Part shown: piece by piece, positions 39,515 through 48,264 of the stretch
How the letters are laid out: each line of letters begins with the position of its first letter
Numbering within the stretch: the first letter of the stretch is position 1
Source of the DNA: Synechococcus sp. WH 5701
GTDB taxonomy: Bacteria; Cyanobacteriota; Cyanobacteriia; PCC-6307; Cyanobiaceae
Assembly (NCBI RefSeq): GCF_000153045.1
Contig: NZ_CH724160.1
Span: 124,001-188,000 of the forward strand
Reading direction: 5' to 3'
Length of the DNA: 64,000 nucleotides
The notes under the pieces: generated by a model
Database searches by the model: none
The model's input: the letters and a program-made list of their open reading frames with translations, nothing else
Told to the model about the DNA's origin: nothing
Position numbers and translations under genes: made by a program

Positions 39515-39578
39515 AGGCCTGAGCGGGAGAGGCGAACCCCAGAATGCCAAAGCCCCAGCGGCTTGCCCCGCCCTGTCT

Positions 39579-41588
39579 GTGCCGAACCCGTCCCCTGCGA
39601 GCCGCCGCGGGCCGCTGACCCTGGCCCTCACCGTGGCGGGCAGCGCCGCACTCCTGCTGCTGGGGCGCCTGCTGCTGCTGCAACGGCCCCTGCCCACCCC
39701 CGACAGCTCAGCCCTCAGCCTGGAGCGAATCCGCCGCTGGGATCCCGATCCCGAGCGGCGCCGCGAGGCCAGCCTGCTGCTGCTGCCCGCCGCCAGTACC
39801 GACGACCCCTCCCGCCAGAGCCAGCTGCTGCAGGGGCAGGGCTGGGGACCAGGCCCGCTGGCCCCTGTGGCGCTGAAGCGCGCGGCCCTGGCCCGTGAAG
39901 CCCAGGGCCTCTCGGCCACATCCGAGTGGAAGGAGCTGCTGCAACGCTTCCCCCAGGTGCCCCCCAGCGCCGATGCGCTGTATTCCCTCGGCCGTGAGAA
40001 CCTCTCCCAGCGCATGGAGCTTCTGCGCCGGTTCCCGGCCCACCCCGCCGCCCTGGCCGCCGCCCTGGAGCTGGGGCCCCAGCCCGTCCAGCGCCAGCAG
40101 GGGGCCCTGCATCTCGCCCGCTGGGGTCCGCGCTGGCCTGGCGCGGGCGTGCGCCTGCGCCAGATCTGTGCCCGGCCGGCCGTGCCACTGAGCACTGCCC
40201 AGCGAGGCACGCTGGCGGTGGGCCTGGCCAGGCTCGGGGATGGCAGCAGGGCCCTGAGCTGCCTGGGATCGGGGCGGGCCGAGCCCAGCCAGGAGCTGGA
40301 GATCGGCCGCGCTCTGCTGCGGGGAGGCCCCGCCGAGACCAAAGCCGGAGTGGCGCGCCTGCTGGCCCTGAGCCAGGGCGACAGCCAGCGGCCCGAGGCC
40401 CTCGAGGCCGTGCGTGTGCTGGCCCAGACCCCCGCCCCCACAGTCACCCCAGCCCAGTTGCGCCAGCTGCCGGAGCCCCTGCGCCTGAGCGCGCCGGTGC
40501 AGGCACGCCTGGTGCGGGATGGCGGTGGCGACTGGCGGCCGCTGCTGCAGCGCTGGCCCGGGGATCCCGCCAGCTGGGACCTGCAGTGGGACCTGGCCCG
40601 CTCCGCGCTGCTCAAGGGAAAGGTGGGTGAGGCTCTGGCGCTGCTGCAGGCCCTGCCGCCCGACAGCCTGCCTCCGGTCCTGGCGGTACGCCAACTGTTC
40701 TGGCTGGGCATGGCCCAGCAGCAGCTGGGGCAGCAGCCTGCCGCCCGCCGCAGCTGGCAGGCGGTGCTCCAGCGCTGGCCCTGGAGCTACTACGCCTGGC
40801 GCAGCCGGGTCCAGCTGGGCGAACGGCCCGAGCTGAGGCTGACCGCCAGCGGCCCCATTGCTCTGCCGGCCGAGCCCTGGCGCCCCCTGGAGAGCGGTCA
40901 GCCTCCCCTCGACCAGCTCTGGCGACTGGGGCTCAACCTGGAGGCCTGGGAGCACTGGCGGCAGGAGCGCCCGTCGGCCACCCCCAGCTCCCCCCAGGAG
41001 CTGACCCTGGAGGGGCGGCTGCGGCAGGGGGTCGGCGACGACTGGACCGGCCTCGGCCAGCTTGATGAGGCGAGCCTGCGCTGGGCCGGAGGCAACTGCC
41101 CAACCACCCTGCCCCTGCAGCGGGCCTTGCTGCCGGTGCGCCACGGTGAGGCCTTCAGTGTCGCCGCGGCCCGCCATGGGCTGGATCCCACCCTGCTGCT
41201 GGCTGTGGCCAGGCAGGAATCACGCTTCACCCCCGGAGTGGGATCGGTGGCGGGGGCCATCGGCCTCCTGCAACTGATGCCAGAGACGGCGGCGGAGCTG
41301 GCGGGGGGAGCAGTCAGCGGCGATCAGCTGCGTGAGCCCGCCTTCAATGCCGAGCTGGGGGCGAGGTACCTCAGCCAGCTGCTCAGCCTCTGGAAGGGCG
41401 ATCCCTTCCTGGCGATCGCCAGCTACAACGCTGGTCCGGGCGCGGTGGCCGGCTGGCGCGACGCCAGGCTTGAGAGCGACCCCGAGCTCTGGGTTGAGGC
41501 GATTCCCTATCCGGAAACCCGGCTCTACGTGAAGAAGGTGCTCGGTAATCTCTGGGGATACCAGGACAAGCCCAGGCAAGCCTGCTGA
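39579..41588 (+). CDS. slt: Soluble lytic murein transglycosylase (SLT family)
   Basis: A 669-aa cell-wall enzyme that cleaves peptidoglycan strands to 1,6-anhydro-muropeptides. An N-terminal anchor helix (LTLALTVAGSAALLLLGRLL) is followed by a long alpha-helical repeat superhelix (about residues 60-480) and the catalytic domain with HGLDPTLLLAVARQESRFTP (catalytic Glu in QES), GSVAGAIGLLQLMPETAAEL, and IASYNAGPGAVAGW. Start is GTG 39579. The whole gene is very GC-rich, which creates long open shadow frames on the other strand. Confidence 0.93.
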   Translation: MPNPSPASRRGPLTLALTVAGSAALLLLGRLLLLQRPLPTPDSSALSLERIRRWDPDPERRREASLLLLPAASTDDPSRQSQLLQGQGWGPGPLAPVALKRAALAREAQGLSATSEWKELLQRFPQVPPSADALYSLGRENLSQRMELLRRFPAHPAALAAALELGPQPVQRQQGALHLARWGPRWPGAGVRLRQICARPAVPLSTAQRGTLAVGLARLGDGSRALSCLGSGRAEPSQELEIGRALLRGGPAETKAGVARLLALSQGDSQRPEALEAVRVLAQTPAPTVTPAQLRQLPEPLRLSAPVQARLVRDGGGDWRPLLQRWPGDPASWDLQWDLARSALLKGKVGEALALLQALPPDSLPPVLAVRQLFWLGMAQQQLGQQPAARRSWQAVLQRWPWSYYAWRSRVQLGERPELRLTASGPIALPAEPWRPLESGQPPLDQLWRLGLNLEAWEHWRQERPSATPSSPQELTLEGRLRQGVGDDWTGLGQLDEASLRWAGGNCPTTLPLQRALLPVRHGEAFSVAAARHGLDPTLLLAVARQESRFTPGVGSVAGAIGLLQLMPETAAELAGGAVSGDQLREPAFNAELGARYLSQLLSLWKGDPFLAIASYNAGPGAVAGWRDARLESDPELWVEAIPYPETRLYVKKVLGNLWGYQDKPRQAC

Positions 41589-41595
41589 AGGGATT

Positions 41596-42114
41596 TCAGG
41601 TCCCTGTCGCGGCTCCCATCAGCCCCCCCAGCTGCAACTCCCGGCCGATCCAGACGCCGAGCATCACATAGCCCGAGAGCGAGAAGGCCGTGAACAGGGG
41701 TGACGGCACCACCCGGATCCGGGTGAGATCGAGACGGGCGAGCAACACAGCTGTGGCCAGAATCACCACATCGGCGAGGGCACTGAGGTGCAGCAGGTAG
41801 AGGCCACCGACAGTGACCAGCAGCAGGCTGACGATCAGGGTGATCACCCGGCTGGCGGCCATCAGCACCGAGAGCTGACGCAGGAGCAGATCGGGGACCG
41901 AGGCCACCACCACCACCAACATCGCCTGCAGACATTCCACCGTCCAGTACAGACCGTGGACCGGATCCAGTTCGGTATTTACCAGGCCCTGGGCTGGAGC
42001 GTTCACCACCCAGTGGACACCCAGATAGATGCTCACCAGCAGGAGCAACAGCAGGAACGGCGCCCGCAGGGGCAGCAGAGCCAGGCGCAGGATGCCGCCG
42101 ATCACACTGCTCAT
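41596..42114 (-). CDS. Conserved membrane protein, function unknown
   Basis: A 172-aa protein with four or five hydrophobic segments (LRLALLPLRAPFLLLLLLVS, YWTVECLQAMLVVVVASVPD, VITLIVSLLLVTVGGLYLLH, VVILATAVLLARL). No motif is recognised. Its ATG lies four bases inside the upstream NIL-ferredoxin gene, so the two are almost certainly one operon; a membrane partner for an iron-sulfur protein is one possible reading, unsupported beyond this. It converges on slt with seven bases between the stops. Confidence 0.72.
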   Translation of the reverse strand: MSSVIGGILRLALLPLRAPFLLLLLLVSIYLGVHWVVNAPAQGLVNTELDPVHGLYWTVECLQAMLVVVVASVPDLLLRQLSVLMAASRVITLIVSLLLVTVGGLYLLHLSALADVVILATAVLLARLDLTRIRVVPSPLFTAFSLSGYVMLGVWIGRELQLGGLMGAATGT

Positions 42115-42524
42115 CGGGCCTCCAGCACCAGATCGATGGCGTCCACGGGACAGCTGGGGATGCACTGCTCACAGACCAGGCAGTGCTGGGCCCTGAACTC
42201 CAGCCGCCAGGCCGGCGGGCGGCTGCGCAGGGCACCACTGGGGCAGACGCTGGCGCAGATCCCGCAATCGACGCAGCGGCTGCGGTCGATGCGGATCTCA
42301 CCGGGAGCGCGATCGAGACCCAGGCCCAGATCCTCCAGCCACTGCTCGGCGGCATCGAGCTCGTCGATGTCGCCCGAGAGCTCCACCACCATGGTGCCGC
42401 TCTGGTTGGGCGCGATCTGAGCCCGCAGGATCTTGGCGGCGATGTCGAAATCCACGGCGAGCCGGTAGGTGATCGGGTGATGCACCGTTTCGCGCGGGAA
42501 GTGAATGGTGAGGCGACGCTTCAC
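42111..42524 (-). CDS. NIL-domain ferredoxin with two 4Fe-4S clusters
   Basis: A 137-aa protein with an N-terminal NIL domain (RRLTIHFPRETVHHPITYRL, GTMVVELSGDIDELDAAEQW), the ligand-binding fold found in methionine-import ATPases, joined to a bacterial ferredoxin domain with two CxxCxxCxxxCP motifs (CVDCGICASVCPSGAL and CLVCEQCIPSCPVDAI). Homologues are widespread in cyanobacteria; proposed links are to sulfur amino-acid metabolism and electron transfer. It is upstream of a membrane protein with a 4-base overlap. Confidence 0.9.
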   Translation of the reverse strand: MKRRLTIHFPRETVHHPITYRLAVDFDIAAKILRAQIAPNQSGTMVVELSGDIDELDAAEQWLEDLGLGLDRAPGEIRIDRSRCVDCGICASVCPSGALRSRPPAWRLEFRAQHCLVCEQCIPSCPVDAIDLVLEAR

Positions 42525-42644
42525 CGCAGCCAGGAGAGAAAGCCAATGCTATCGAGCCTTTTCAAACTGGCGTCCTGGCCCCGGATCCCGGCAGCCCCGC
42601 CAGAGCTGCCAGAGTGCCCCGGTTCAGGCTCCCTGCGCGCCACG

Positions 42645-43223
42645 ATGATCCTGCCCGACCCCGCAGCTGAAGCCAGCCCCCCCCTGGGGCGGCGCGAGCG
42701 GATGGTGCTGGCCGCCATCGCCGCCGCCCTGGCGCTGCTGCTCTTCGGGTTGCGCGGGGGCCTGCAGCCCCAGGCGCCGCTGGAGCAGCTGGCCCGGCGT
42801 TCGCCGGAGTTGCCGCTGGCCCTCGCCAGCGGTCGGCCCACGATCGTGGAGTTCTATGCCGACTGGTGCGAAGCCTGCCGCTCGATGGCCCCGGCGATGG
42901 CGGCCCTCGAAAGCGAGCACCGCGGCGAGCTCAACGTGGTTCTGCTGAATGTGGACAATCCGCGTTGGAGCCCGGAAATCGATCGCTACGCGGTGAACGG
43001 CATCCCCCAGCTGGAGCTCTTCGACCGCGGCGGCCACGCGATCGGGCGCTCCCTTGGGGCCCGCAGCCGCCCCGAACTGGCCTCGATCATGACCGCTCTG
43101 ATCGAGGAGACCCCCCTGCCCCTGCTGGCTGGCGTCGGCAGCCTCTCCCCCCTGACCGGCGGCGAGGCGCAGGGCACGGGCCAGACCACACCAGCCCAGG
43201 CCGGCCCCCGCAGCCACAGCTGA
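42645..43223 (+). CDS. txlA: Membrane-anchored thioredoxin-like protein (TxlA/HCF164 type)
   Basis: A 192-aa protein with one N-terminal membrane helix (MVLAAIAAALALLLFGL) and a thioredoxin domain with the active site VEFYADWCEACRSMAPAM (CEAC) and cis-Pro loop YAVNGIPQLELFDRGG. Related HCF164/TxlA proteins pass reducing power across the thylakoid membrane for cytochrome b6f or photosystem assembly. ATG 42645 is preferred; an in-frame ATG at 42546 would add 33 residues. thyX follows on the same strand after 33 bases. Confidence 0.86.
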   Translation: MILPDPAAEASPPLGRRERMVLAAIAAALALLLFGLRGGLQPQAPLEQLARRSPELPLALASGRPTIVEFYADWCEACRSMAPAMAALESEHRGELNVVLLNVDNPRWSPEIDRYAVNGIPQLELFDRGGHAIGRSLGARSRPELASIMTALIEETPLPLLAGVGSLSPLTGGEAQGTGQTTPAQAGPRSHS

Positions 43224-43256
43224 TCCACCGCCACCTTTCACCTGCCCTGCTGCCCC

Positions 43257-43979
43257 ATGGACCGTTTCCGGGTCGAGCTGATCGCCGCCACCCCCAACCC
43301 CCAGCAGTGCGTCTATGCAGCGATGCATCAGGACTACAGCGAGGGGTTCGTCGCAGCTGACCGCACCGAATGGCCCGATGAACGCACGGCGGGTGAAATC
43401 TGCGTGAAGCGCCTGCTCTCCGGTGAGCGCGGTCACTACGGCCCTCTGGAGCATGCCCAGATCGTGCTCAACGTGGGCTGGTTTCCCCACTCCGTGATGC
43501 AGCAGGCCCGCACCCACCGGGTGGGCGTGAGTTTCGATGTGCAATCCATGCGCTACACCGGCGATCGCATCTGCAAGGCCGCCGATCGGAGCCTTGATCT
43601 CGAGGAGGTGTTCTATCTGCGCCCGATCGGCGATTACAGCGACCGCCAGGGCAAGAAGTACAGCTACGACGGGGTCCAGCGCGCTCTGGATCTGGAGCTT
43701 TGCCGCAAGGCTGCCGAGCGCTATCGCGATCTGCTGGCCGCCGGCTTTGCCGAGGAACATGCTCGCGGCATCCTCCCCTTCGATTACCGCCAGCACTTCG
43801 TGGTGAGCTTCAGTCTGCGGGCTTTCCTGCATTTTCTCGACTTGCGTGCCAAGCTGGATGCGCAGCTCGAGATCCGCCAGCTCTGTGATCTGATGTGGCC
43901 CCATCTGGAGTCGTGGGCTCCAGAGATCGCCGCCTGGTACAGCCGCGCCCGCCTGCACAAAGCGCGCCTGGCCCCCTGA
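43257..43979 (+). CDS. thyX: Flavin-dependent thymidylate synthase
   Basis: It makes dTMP from dUMP using methylenetetrahydrofolate and FAD. The 240-aa protein shows the ThyX motif in the form RTHRVGVSFDVQSMRY, the N-terminal TAGEICVKRLLSGERGHYGP and the C-terminal DYRQHFVVSFSLRAFLHFLD with LDAQLEIRQL. No thyA is visible. Together with dcd, 400 bases downstream on the other strand, it covers the dCTP-to-dUMP-to-dTMP supply. Confidence 0.95.
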   Translation: MDRFRVELIAATPNPQQCVYAAMHQDYSEGFVAADRTEWPDERTAGEICVKRLLSGERGHYGPLEHAQIVLNVGWFPHSVMQQARTHRVGVSFDVQSMRYTGDRICKAADRSLDLEEVFYLRPIGDYSDRQGKKYSYDGVQRALDLELCRKAAERYRDLLAAGFAEEHARGILPFDYRQHFVVSFSLRAFLHFLDLRAKLDAQLEIRQLCDLMWPHLESWAPEIAAWYSRARLHKARLAP

Positions 43980-44017
43980 CCCAACCTGTGCCTGGAAGCC
44001 CCTCAGCAAGCCATGCC

Positions 44018-44392
44018 ATGCCGCCGCTTCACCTGCTGCTGCTTCTGTGGCTGATCGCACCTGCGGCCCGAGGCCAGACGCTGATCGACGCGGCGGGGGC
44101 GGCGGCGATCCAGGGAACCCTGCAGGGCGCCTCCGCTCCGGGCTACACCAACCTGCTGCGATCGGTTGAGGGAAGAATCCAGGGCCTTGGCGCCGGCAGC
44201 AGCGGCGATTCCTTCGCAGGCCCGTCGACTGACGGGACCGCCTCAGCGGAGGCTCCGGGTTCAGTGGTGAGAAGCGGCCCAGGCGAACCGGGCACCGAAA
44301 CCCTCTTCGTGGTGAATGGCCGGGTGATTCGCCTCTGCCCGAGCGGGCTGCCCTGCATCGGCCAGGTGCGCCGGGCGATGGGGCTGCCCTGA
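44018..44392 (+). CDS. Small exported protein, function unknown
   Basis: A 124-aa protein with a clear signal peptide (LHLLLLLWLIAPAARG, cleavage near Gln20), a Gly/Ser/Ala-rich middle and a short conserved-looking end VNGRVIRLCPSGLPCIGQVR with two cysteines that could form a disulfide. I do not recognise the family. It may be a periplasmic or outer-membrane-associated protein. It follows thyX after 38 bases and its stop lies one base from the dcd stop on the other strand. Confidence 0.65.
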   Translation: MPPLHLLLLLWLIAPAARGQTLIDAAGAAAIQGTLQGASAPGYTNLLRSVEGRIQGLGAGSSGDSFAGPSTDGTASAEAPGSVVRSGPGEPGTETLFVVNGRVIRLCPSGLPCIGQVRRAMGLP

Positions 44393-44393
44393 G

Positions 44394-44987
44394 TCAGACC
44401 TTGGCCAGGGTCACGCGCTCCGGCTGATGCTGATACTTGCCAGCACGATCCTGGTAGGTGGTGTCGCAGGGATCCCCTTCGAAGAACAGCAACTGGGTGA
44501 TGCCCTCATTGGCGTAGATCCGGCAGTCGGCACCGGAAGAATTGCTGAATTCGAGGGTGAGATGACCCTCCCAGCCGGCCTCCGCCGGGGTGGTGTTCAC
44601 AATGATGCCCAGCCGGGCATAGGTGCTCTTGCCCAGGCAGATCACGGTGATCGTGGGGGGTACCTTCAGTTTCTCCAGGGCCACGCCGAGACCATAGGAA
44701 TGGGCCGGCAGGATGAAGAACTCACCATCGTCGTCGTGATGGAGAGGGGCAGGCTCCAGGTTGTCGGGATTGAACCGCTTCGGGTTCATCACCGTGCCAG
44801 GCACGTGGCGGAAGATCAGGAATTCCCGCGGCGAGAGGCGCAGGTCGTAGCCGTAGGAGGAGCAGCCGAAGCTCAGCACCGGCCGGGAGGCGGTCTGGGG
44901 CTCCAGATGCCGCACCAAGGTGGGCTGAAAGGGCTGAATCATCCCTTCCGCTGCCAGGGCGTTGATCCAGCGGTCGTTCTTCAGCAT
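44394..44987 (-). CDS. dcd: dCTP deaminase
   Basis: It deaminates dCTP to dUTP (or to dUMP in bifunctional forms). The 197-aa protein shows SFGCSSYGYDLRLSPREF, the nucleotide-site GKSTYARLGIIVNTTPAEAG, and the catalytic-Glu motif WEGHLTLEFSNSSG, followed by EGITQLLFFEGD. The ATG overlaps the last seven bases of the cobO-like gene upstream. The link with thyX nearby is functional: both feed thymidylate synthesis. Confidence 0.95.
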   Translation of the reverse strand: MLKNDRWINALAAEGMIQPFQPTLVRHLEPQTASRPVLSFGCSSYGYDLRLSPREFLIFRHVPGTVMNPKRFNPDNLEPAPLHHDDDGEFFILPAHSYGLGVALEKLKVPPTITVICLGKSTYARLGIIVNTTPAEAGWEGHLTLEFSNSSGADCRIYANEGITQLLFFEGDPCDTTYQDRAGKYQHQPERVTLAKV

Positions 44988-45574
44988 GGGGCACCTCCCC
45001 GCCGCAGCTGGGTGACCTGATCGGCCATGGCCAGCAGCTCCAGGGGGATGGACGGACCCGTGAGGATCACATCCAGGTGGGCCGGCCGTTGCTCCAGGAT
45101 GCTGATCACCTCCTCAGCGGCGAGAAAACCCAGCTCGATCGCCAGCCCCAGTTCGTCGAGCACCATCAGCTCCACGGCGGCCCCCAGCAACTGGTCGCGA
45201 CTGAAGGCCCACACCTCCTGCACAGCGGCATGCACGGGTTCGGGTTCCAGGGCGGCAGGCTGGGTGAGACAGGAGGGCACGGCGGGGCGCAACCACTGCA
45301 ACCGGCCACAGAGCCTGAGGCTGTGCTCGGGCCCCTGGTCGACCCCACCCTTGAGAAACTGGCTGATCAGCACCCGGCTGCCCAGCCCCGCGCTGCGCAG
45401 GGCCTGGCTGAACACCCCGCCGAAACTGCCGCGGAACGAGGCGGTGTGGACCTGCAGCAGACCTTCGGGCCTAGCGAGCACCGGCCGGGCGCGGGGCGGC
45501 ACCGGCCGGGAAGACCCAACGGCGCGAACAGGATGACGCGACTCGGCGGAGGCGTTGCGCAGGCTGGCCGTCAT
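44981..45574 (-). CDS. Cob(I)alamin adenosyltransferase homologue with degenerate P-loop
   Basis: A 197-aa protein of the CobO/BtuR type. The overall order of motifs is kept: LLQVHTASFRGSFGGVFSQA at the P-loop position, ISQFLKGG, and VLDELGLAIELGFLAAEEVI followed by ILEQRPAHLDVILTGPSIP and ADQVTQLRRG. The usual GxGKGKT nucleotide loop reads ASFRGSFGG, with the Lys and Thr missing, so ATP binding is doubtful. It may have another role in corrinoid handling. Met 45574 is a likely start; earlier in-frame starts would reach into the ntcA promoter. It overlaps dcd by seven bases. Confidence 0.8.
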   Translation of the reverse strand: MTASLRNASAESRHPVRAVGSSRPVPPRARPVLARPEGLLQVHTASFRGSFGGVFSQALRSAGLGSRVLISQFLKGGVDQGPEHSLRLCGRLQWLRPAVPSCLTQPAALEPEPVHAAVQEVWAFSRDQLLGAAVELMVLDELGLAIELGFLAAEEVISILEQRPAHLDVILTGPSIPLELLAMADQVTQLRRGGAPC

Positions 45575-45713
45575 CAACACCCCATGGGAAGCGCGAACCC
45601 GAATGTAGCGGGGTCCGGGCCGCCAGCAAGGCTCAGCCACCATCCCTAGCGCGAACATCCGTACTGCACCTGTGGGCGAGGTCCAGCCGGGCCTGTGTGA
45701 ATGCAATTCATTA

Positions 45714-45755
45714 GTGTCGGTGACTACAGGGCTCGCCATGGGCGATCCTTAGCGT
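45714..45755 (+). promoter_or_regulatory. NtcA-activated promoter of ntcA
   Basis: GTG-N8-TAC (45714-45727) matches the NtcA site GTA-N8-TAC at five of six positions. Exactly 22 bases later stands TAGCGT (45750-45755), a TANNNT -10 box. This is the canonical class II NtcA promoter geometry and indicates autoregulation. Transcription would start near 45762. Confidence 0.78.
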
Positions 45756-45781
45756 CCGTCTCACACCTGCTCCGCCGAAAC

Positions 45782-46510
45782 ATGGTTGGCGCGATGCGCG
45801 GATTCAGTCGCACCGGCGGCCCATCGACACCGGCTCCCATTGGCCTGGCCGCTGCCGCCAACGGAGCGAGCACGCTCCTTGATGTGATGCGCGGCCTGAG
45901 TGGCTGCGTGATCGAAACCGTCGAGCGGGGTAAGACAATATTTTTCCCCGGTGATCCGGCTGAGCGGGTCTATCTGCTGCGCCGTGGAGCCGTGCGGCTC
46001 TCGCGGGTGTACGAATCGGGTGAGGAGATCACCGTGGCCCTGCTGCGGGAGAACAGCCTGTTCGGGGTGCTCTCCTTGCTCACAGGTCAGCGATCCGACC
46101 GCTTCTATCACGCGGTGGCCTTCACCCGGGTCGAGCTGGTGGCGGCCCCAGCGGGCTCGGTGCGGCGAGCCATCGAGCAGGACTCCAGCGTGGGGCTGCT
46201 GCTCCTTCAGGGCCTCTCCTCGCGGATCCTGCAGACCGAAACGATGATCGAAACCCTCACCCACCGGGACATGTCGTCAAGGTTGGTGAGTTTTTTGCTG
46301 GTGCTCTGCCGTGATTTCGGTGTGCCCGGCAGCGAAGGCATCACGATCGACCTGCGCCTCTCCCACCAGGCGATCGCCGAGGCGATCGGCTCCACCCGGG
46401 TGACGATCACTCGCCTGCTGGGCGATCTGCGCCAAGCGGGGCTGGTGCAGATCGATCGCAAGAAGATCACGGTCTTCGATCCGGTCGCTCTGGCCAAGCG
46501 CTTCAGCTGA
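45782..46510 (+). CDS. ntcA: Global nitrogen regulator NtcA
   Basis: A 242-aa CRP-family activator that senses 2-oxoglutarate and switches on nitrogen-assimilation genes. Diagnostic stretches are [60 protein letters not shown] and the recognition helix [20 protein letters not shown], followed by [22 protein letters not shown] 45782 lies about 20 bases after the predicted transcription start; a Met at 45794 is the alternative, and the opening from 45701 is excluded by the promoter. Confidence 0.97.
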   Translation: MVGAMRGFSRTGGPSTPAPIGLAAAANGASTLLDVMRGLSGCVIETVERGKTIFFPGDPAERVYLLRRGAVRLSRVYESGEEITVALLRENSLFGVLSLLTGQRSDRFYHAVAFTRVELVAAPAGSVRRAIEQDSSVGLLLLQGLSSRILQTETMIETLTHRDMSSRLVSFLLVLCRDFGVPGSEGITIDLRLSHQAIAEAIGSTRVTITRLLGDLRQAGLVQIDRKKITVFDPVALAKRFS

Positions 46511-46555
46511 ACCGGTTGCAGCCGCGGTTGATACTGGATCTTCACGCACGGCGCT

Positions 46556-47803
46556 GTGTCCGGCTGGCTGCTGATTCTGGCTCTCCTGGCCCTCGGGGGG
46601 GTGTTGGCCACCCTGGGGGATCGGCTGGGCAGCCGGGTGGGCAAGGCCAGGCTCAGTCTGTTCAACCTGCGGCCGCGCAAGACGGCCGTGCTGATCACGG
46701 TGCTCACGGGCAGCCTGATCAGCGCCGTCTCCCTTGGGCTGATGCTGGCAGTGAGCGAACGCTTGCGCGTTGGACTGTTCGAACTCGACGCCCTTCAGGC
46801 AAGGCTGCTCGAGAGCCGCACCACCTTGCGCCGCAGTGAGCAGAACCTGCGCCTCAGCCGCCAGGAGCAGGCCCGGGTGGAAGCAGCCCTGCAGCGGGCA
46901 CGCCGCGACCGGGAGCAGACCCGGCGGCAGCTCACCGCCGCCGAGATCCAGGCGCGTCAGTTACGCGGCGAACTCAAGCCCCTGCAGGCTCAGCGAATGC
47001 AACTGCTGGCCCAGCGAGACCGCCTCAACAGGGACATCCGCGCCAGGGACCAGGAGATCAGCAAAACCGAAACGGAACTGGCCCGGGTGCGAGGACTGAT
47101 CACGGCCGGCGAAACCGAACTCAAGGGACTGGAGGAGAAACTGATCGCTCTGCGCCGCGGCGATGTGGTGATCAGCAGCGGACAACCCCTCGCCAGCGCC
47201 AAGGTGAGCCCCCGCAACGCAACCGAAGCCAACACAGCGGTCGTGGCGCTGCTGCGTCAGGCCAATCTCAATGCCTTCCAGCGGGTGCTGCCCGCAGAAA
47301 CCCCCAACCGCCAGATCCTGCTGGTGCCTCGCCAGGACATCGCCACCCTTGAATCCCGCATCTCCCGGGGTGGGCCCTGGGTGGTGAGCATCCGCTCGGC
47401 TGCCAACGTGCTCCGCGGCGAGGACCAGGTGCTGGGCTTCCCCGACCTCAGACCTAACCGCCAGGTGCTGCGGCGGGGTGATCTGATGGCCTCCACGGTG
47501 CTGGAGGGCAATGAACGCTCCAGCGAGCAGGTGCGCAACCGCCTCAACCTGCTGCTGGCGGCCTCCTTCGCCAAGGCCCAGCGCCAGGGCTCGATCGCCG
47601 ATGGTGTTCAGTTCGATGTGGCCACCTTCAACAGGCTGGGGCGGGAACTGAGCGAGCGCCCCCCCGGGCAGACCGTGGCCCTCGAGGCCGTGGCGGTCCG
47701 CGACGCCGAAACCCCCGACCCGCTGGTGATCGATCTGCGCCTGAGCGAGGCCCCAAGCGAGACACGGCTGGAGCGGCAGGGTCCTGGACGGGGGCAGCCA
47801 TGA
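46556..47803 (+). CDS. DUF3084 protein with long coiled coil
   Basis: A 415-aa protein with two N-terminal membrane helices (SGWLLILALLALGGVLATLG and TAVLITVLTGSLISAVSLGL), the family segment KARLSLFNLRPRKTAV between them, a coiled coil of about 130 residues (roughly 75-205), and a C-terminal domain (about 220-400). DUF3084 proteins are conserved in cyanobacteria with no known function; topology suggests a membrane-tethered scaffold. Start is GTG. The YqgF-like gene starts four bases before its stop, pointing to coupling. Confidence 0.85.
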   Translation: MSGWLLILALLALGGVLATLGDRLGSRVGKARLSLFNLRPRKTAVLITVLTGSLISAVSLGLMLAVSERLRVGLFELDALQARLLESRTTLRRSEQNLRLSRQEQARVEAALQRARRDREQTRRQLTAAEIQARQLRGELKPLQAQRMQLLAQRDRLNRDIRARDQEISKTETELARVRGLITAGETELKGLEEKLIALRRGDVVISSGQPLASAKVSPRNATEANTAVVALLRQANLNAFQRVLPAETPNRQILLVPRQDIATLESRISRGGPWVVSIRSAANVLRGEDQVLGFPDLRPNRQVLRRGDLMASTVLEGNERSSEQVRNRLNLLLAASFAKAQRQGSIADGVQFDVATFNRLGRELSERPPGQTVALEAVAVRDAETPDPLVIDLRLSEAPSETRLERQGPGRGQP

Positions 47804-48264
47804 CGCACCCAGCCACACCGGATCTGCCGAGCCAGGGCGCCCTGGCCGGGCTCGACCCGGGGCGCAGCAAATGCGGCCTGGTGCGCACCGACCGAGGCCG
47901 GCAGCAGCTGCTCGAAGCCCTGGTGATCCCTCCTGAGCAGGCCTGGGGCCGCCTGGAAGGCTGGCTGCTGCAAGGGGAGGTGCAGGCGGTGATCCTCGGC
48001 AATGGCACCGGCAGCGCCAGCTGGCGGCGACGGTTGGAGCCACTGGCCCCCGTGCTGCTGGTGGAGGAGCACGGGTCAACCCTGGCCGCGAGGGCGCGCT
48101 TCTTTGAGCTCAACCCCACCCGCGGCTGGCGCCGGCTGTTGCCCCAGGGCCTGCGACAGCCACCCCGCGACTGGGATGACGTGGTGGCCCAGCTGCTGCT
48201 GGAGCGGCTGCTGGGTCATCCCCTGGCAGCGGCGCCACCGGGGGGCACGCTGAAACGGCCCTAG
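47800..48264 (+). CDS. YqgF/RuvC-like RNase H-fold protein
   Basis: A 154-aa protein with an RNase H-fold layout of the Holliday-junction resolvase / pre-16S rRNA nuclease type: first-strand Asp in ALAGLDPGRSKCGLVRTDR, a Glu in LVEEHGSTLAARARFFELN, and a terminal acidic pair in RDWDDVVAQLLLERLL. These are the expected positions of catalytic carboxylates. It accompanies DUF3084 with an ATGA overlap. It is probably a second YqgF-type protein rather than RuvC itself. Confidence 0.78.
   Translation: MTHPATPDLPSQGALAGLDPGRSKCGLVRTDRGRQQLLEALVIPPEQAWGRLEGWLLQGEVQAVILGNGTGSASWRRRLEPLAPVLLVEEHGSTLAARARFFELNPTRGWRRLLPQGLRQPPRDWDDVVAQLLLERLLGHPLAAAPPGGTLKRP

Noticed and set aside
46556..48264. DUF3084 plus RuvC-like protein as a phage-defence pair
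   Set aside because: The arrangement is, to my knowledge, a common housekeeping neighbourhood in cyanobacteria, and neither protein has defence-type domains.
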